Below are positions 4,874 through 6,895 of a stretch of DNA of 6,895 nucleotides, piece after piece. The DNA lies in the NCBI GenBank assembly GCA_002348905.1, contig DEBW01000137.1, positions 2,924 through 9,818 on the forward strand. Reading direction: 5' to 3'. The translations under genes and the position numbers were made by a program. Each line of letters starts with the position of its first letter. Within the stretch, counting starts at the first letter, position 1. The stretch comes from Ruminococcus flavefaciens (GTDB lineage: Bacteria; Bacillota; Clostridia; Oscillospirales; Ruminococcaceae). The notes beneath the pieces are model-generated. The model was not told the origin of the DNA. It was given only the letters and a program-made list of their open reading frames with translations, and searched no databases.

Positions 4874-6895
4874 TTATTTTGCTACAATATTAACAAGTTT
4901 ATTTGGCACATATATCTGCTTTACTATATTCTTGCCCTCGACAGCCTTCTTAACGGCTTCGTCATCCATAGCAAGAGCGATGACACTATCCTTGTCAGCA
5001 CCTACAGCAATGTTCATTTTTGCCTTGACCTTGCCGTTTATCTGTACAACGATCTCGATAGTGTCCTCAACGAGCTGAGCTTCATCATATGTCGGCCAGC
5101 TCTCGAAAGCGATAGTGTCATTATGACCAAGGATGCTCCATATCTCCTCGCCGACGTGAGGTGTGATGCATGAGAGCATCTTTACAAGTCCCTCAGCATA
5201 CTCCTTCGGGCACTTGCCAGCCTTATAGACTTCGTTGACGAATATCATCATCTGGCTGATAGCGGTATTGAATGCGAGGCTCTCAAAGTCGTTTGTGACC
5301 TTCTTGACAGTCTGGTGATATACCTTTGTGAGTGTGCCGTCGTTGTCGTCAGTGAGGTTCTCAGGTTCTGTGAAGAAGTTCCATACACGGTTGATGAACT
5401 TTCTTGCGCCTTCAACGCCGTTCTTGCTCCATGGCTTGCTTACTTCGAGAGGTCCCATGAACATCTCGTAGAGTCGGAGAGTGTCAGCGCCGTAATCTCT
5501 TACGATATCAGACGGATTTACAACGAATTCAGGGAAACGCTTGCCCATTTTTATGCCGTTCTCACCAAGTATCATGCCCTGATGTACGAGCTTCTTGAAT
5601 GGTTCTTTTGTAGGAGCAAGACCTTTGTCATAGAGGTATCTGTTCCATATACGTGAGTACATAAGATGACCTACAGCGTGTTCCGGTCCGCCGATGTAGA
5701 GGTCTACAGGCATCCAGTGCTTGAGAAGCTCAGGATCAGCGAACTGCTTGTCGTTGTGCGGATCAATATATCTGAAATAGTACCAGCTTGAACCAGCGCT
5801 TCCAGGCATTGTAGATGTCTCACGAGTACCCTTTATGCCGTTCTTGTCGTACTTCTTCCATTCTGTTGCATTTTCAAGAGGAGCTTTGCCGTTCTTGCCC
5901 TTGTAGTCATCAAGCTCAGGGAGAATGAGCGGAAGCTCTGAATCGTCGAGTACATGGATGTTTCCGTCCTCGCCGTGTACTACAGGCACAGGCTCGCCCC
6001 AGTATCTCTGACGGGCAAATATCCACTCACGGAAGTGGTAGTTTACAGTGCGCTTAGCTCTGCCCATACCTTCAAGCTTCTGAGTGATAGCTTCCTTTGC
6101 TTCCTCTACTGTAAGACCTGTGAACTCCTCGGAATTTATGAGCTTATAGCCCTTGCCGAGGTACTCTGTCTTTTCCATAGCGGCTTCTGAAACGTCGATA
6201 TGACCGTCCTTGCCGTCGATTACCTGTATCATGTCGATATTGTGAGCTATTGCGTACTCAAAGTCACGCTGGTCGTGGCTTGGTACTGCCATAACTGCAC
6301 CTGTACCGTAGCTTGCAAGTACGAAGTCACCGATGAACATACGTACTTCCTTGCCGTTTACAGGGTTGATACAAGTAACGCCTTTAAGCTCGCAGCCGGA
6401 CTTTGTCTTGTTCAGCTCTGTACGGTCCATATCGTTCTTTTTCTTAGTCTCATTTATGTAAGCTTCAACCTCTTCACGGTTCTGAACACGGTCAAGAAGG
6501 CTTGCTGTGATGTCTCCGTCAGGAGCAAGAACCATGAAAGTGATGCCGTAGATAGTCTCGATACAAGTTGTGAATATTGAGAACTTTCCGCCGCCTACGA
6601 TGTCAAATTCAACCTCAACGCCGGTAGATTTACCTATCCAGTTGCGCTGCATAGCCTTTGTGGACTCAGGCCAGTCTATCTCGTCAAGACCTTCAAGGAG
6701 CTTTTCAGCGAAAGCAGGCTGGTCAATTACCCACTGCTTCATATTCTTTCTTACTACAGGGAATCCGCCACGCTCGGACTTGCCGTCGATAACTTCATCG
6801 TTTGAGAGAACTGTACCAAGCTCCTCGCACCAGTTTACAGGCATATCAATGTACTTAGCGTAGCCGTCGTTGTAGAGCTGCTTGAATATCCACTG
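4874..6895 (-). CDS. leuS: Leucyl-tRNA synthetase, partial (5' end outside window)
   Basis: Class I aminoacyl-tRNA synthetase that charges tRNA-Leu with leucine. The frame stays open to the right edge, where it reads QWIFKQLYNDGYAKYID before MPVNW, so 673 C-terminal residues are visible. About 130 N-terminal residues, including the HIGH motif, lie outside. In visible numbering, the CP1 editing domain includes FTTCIETIYG (108-117) and the HDQRD motif (207-211). The catalytic fold returns with FARQRYWGEP (293-302) and MPGSAGSSWYY (363-373). The KMSKS loop appears as KMGKR (449-453), followed by VVNPSDIV and YGADTLRLYEMFMGP. The tRNA-binding helical domain follows, and a C-terminal domain ends at INIVAK-like residues. 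Both signature motifs differ from the textbook form, which may be lineage-typical. It ends upstream of the rpsU promoter. Confidence 0.98.
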   Translation of the reverse strand, partial: QWIFKQLYNDGYAKYIDMPVNWCEELGTVLSNDEVIDGKSERGGFPVVRKNMKQWVIDQPAFAEKLLEGLDEIDWPESTKAMQRNWIGKSTGVEVEFDIVGGGKFSIFTTCIETIYGITFMVLAPDGDITASLLDRVQNREEVEAYINETKKKNDMDRTELNKTKSGCELKGVTCINPVNGKEVRMFIGDFVLASYGTGAVMAVPSHDQRDFEYAIAHNIDMIQVIDGKDGHIDVSEAAMEKTEYLGKGYKLINSEEFTGLTVEEAKEAITQKLEGMGRAKRTVNYHFREWIFARQRYWGEPVPVVHGEDGNIHVLDDSELPLILPELDDYKGKNGKAPLENATEWKKYDKNGIKGTRETSTMPGSAGSSWYYFRYIDPHNDKQFADPELLKHWMPVDLYIGGPEHAVGHLMYSRIWNRYLYDKGLAPTKEPFKKLVHQGMILGENGIKMGKRFPEFVVNPSDIVRDYGADTLRLYEMFMGPLEVSKPWSKNGVEGARKFINRVWNFFTEPENLTDDNDGTLTKVYHQTVKKVTNDFESLAFNTAISQMMIFVNEVYKAGKCPKEYAEGLVKMLSCITPHVGEEIWSILGHNDTIAFESWPTYDEAQLVEDTIEIVVQINGKVKAKMNIAVGADKDSVIALAMDDEAVKKAVEGKNIVKQIYVPNKLVNIVAK

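Noticed and set aside
6200..6580. 126-codon plus-strand frame inside leuS
   Set aside because: Shadow frame, rich in Cys/Val/Tyr as expected for the antisense of this codon use.

Overview
This window looks like a housekeeping stretch of a low-to-mid-GC clostridial genome, most likely from the Ruminococcus/Oscillospiraceae group. The evidence is the run aroQ - aminopeptidase P - efp (the same order as yqhS-yqhT-efp in Bacillus), a following CD1247-like acidic zinc-ribbon protein, a Firmicutes-type EF-P with a PGKG loop, strong GGAGG ribosome binding sites, and sigma-A promoters with TGn-extended -10 boxes. The genus is an inference from the general look of the proteins, not a search result. 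All seven recognised genes are on the minus strand, so transcription runs from right to left.

Layout in the direction of transcription: leuS (5' end cut by the right window edge) ends at 4874. A near-consensus promoter (4818-4846) then drives rpsU, whose 57-codon gene (4510-4683) is preceded by an unusually long, hairpin-rich leader of about 128 nt. An intrinsic terminator (4457-4483) follows rpsU. Next come yqeG, aroQ and an aminopeptidase P gene, tightly packed with a 1-nt overlap and then a 12-nt gap, each with its own Shine-Dalgarno inside the end of the gene before it. A second extended -10 promoter (2246-2274) sits in the 87-nt gap before efp. efp is followed after 42 nt by a gene for a 165-residue protein with a coiled-coil-like N-terminus, a run of about 26 mostly acidic residues, and a zinc ribbon. 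A strong terminator (1036-1069) closes that unit. The last gene is a six-helix voltage-gated potassium channel with a TrkA-C/RCK-C tail. Its GTG start and ribosome binding site lie immediately behind the terminator, with no visible promoter of its own.

Most genes serve protein synthesis and its surroundings: leucyl-tRNA charging, small-subunit protein bS21, EF-P for proline-rich stretches, and a peptidase that removes residues before proline. A shikimate pathway enzyme and a HAD phosphatase are co-transcribed with them. No mobile element, CRISPR array, tRNA, rRNA or defence system is visible. The parts least explained by known annotation are the structured rpsU leader, the acidic zinc-ribbon partner of efp, and the terminator placed against the channel's ribosome binding site. 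No gap longer than 300 bases lacks a gene.
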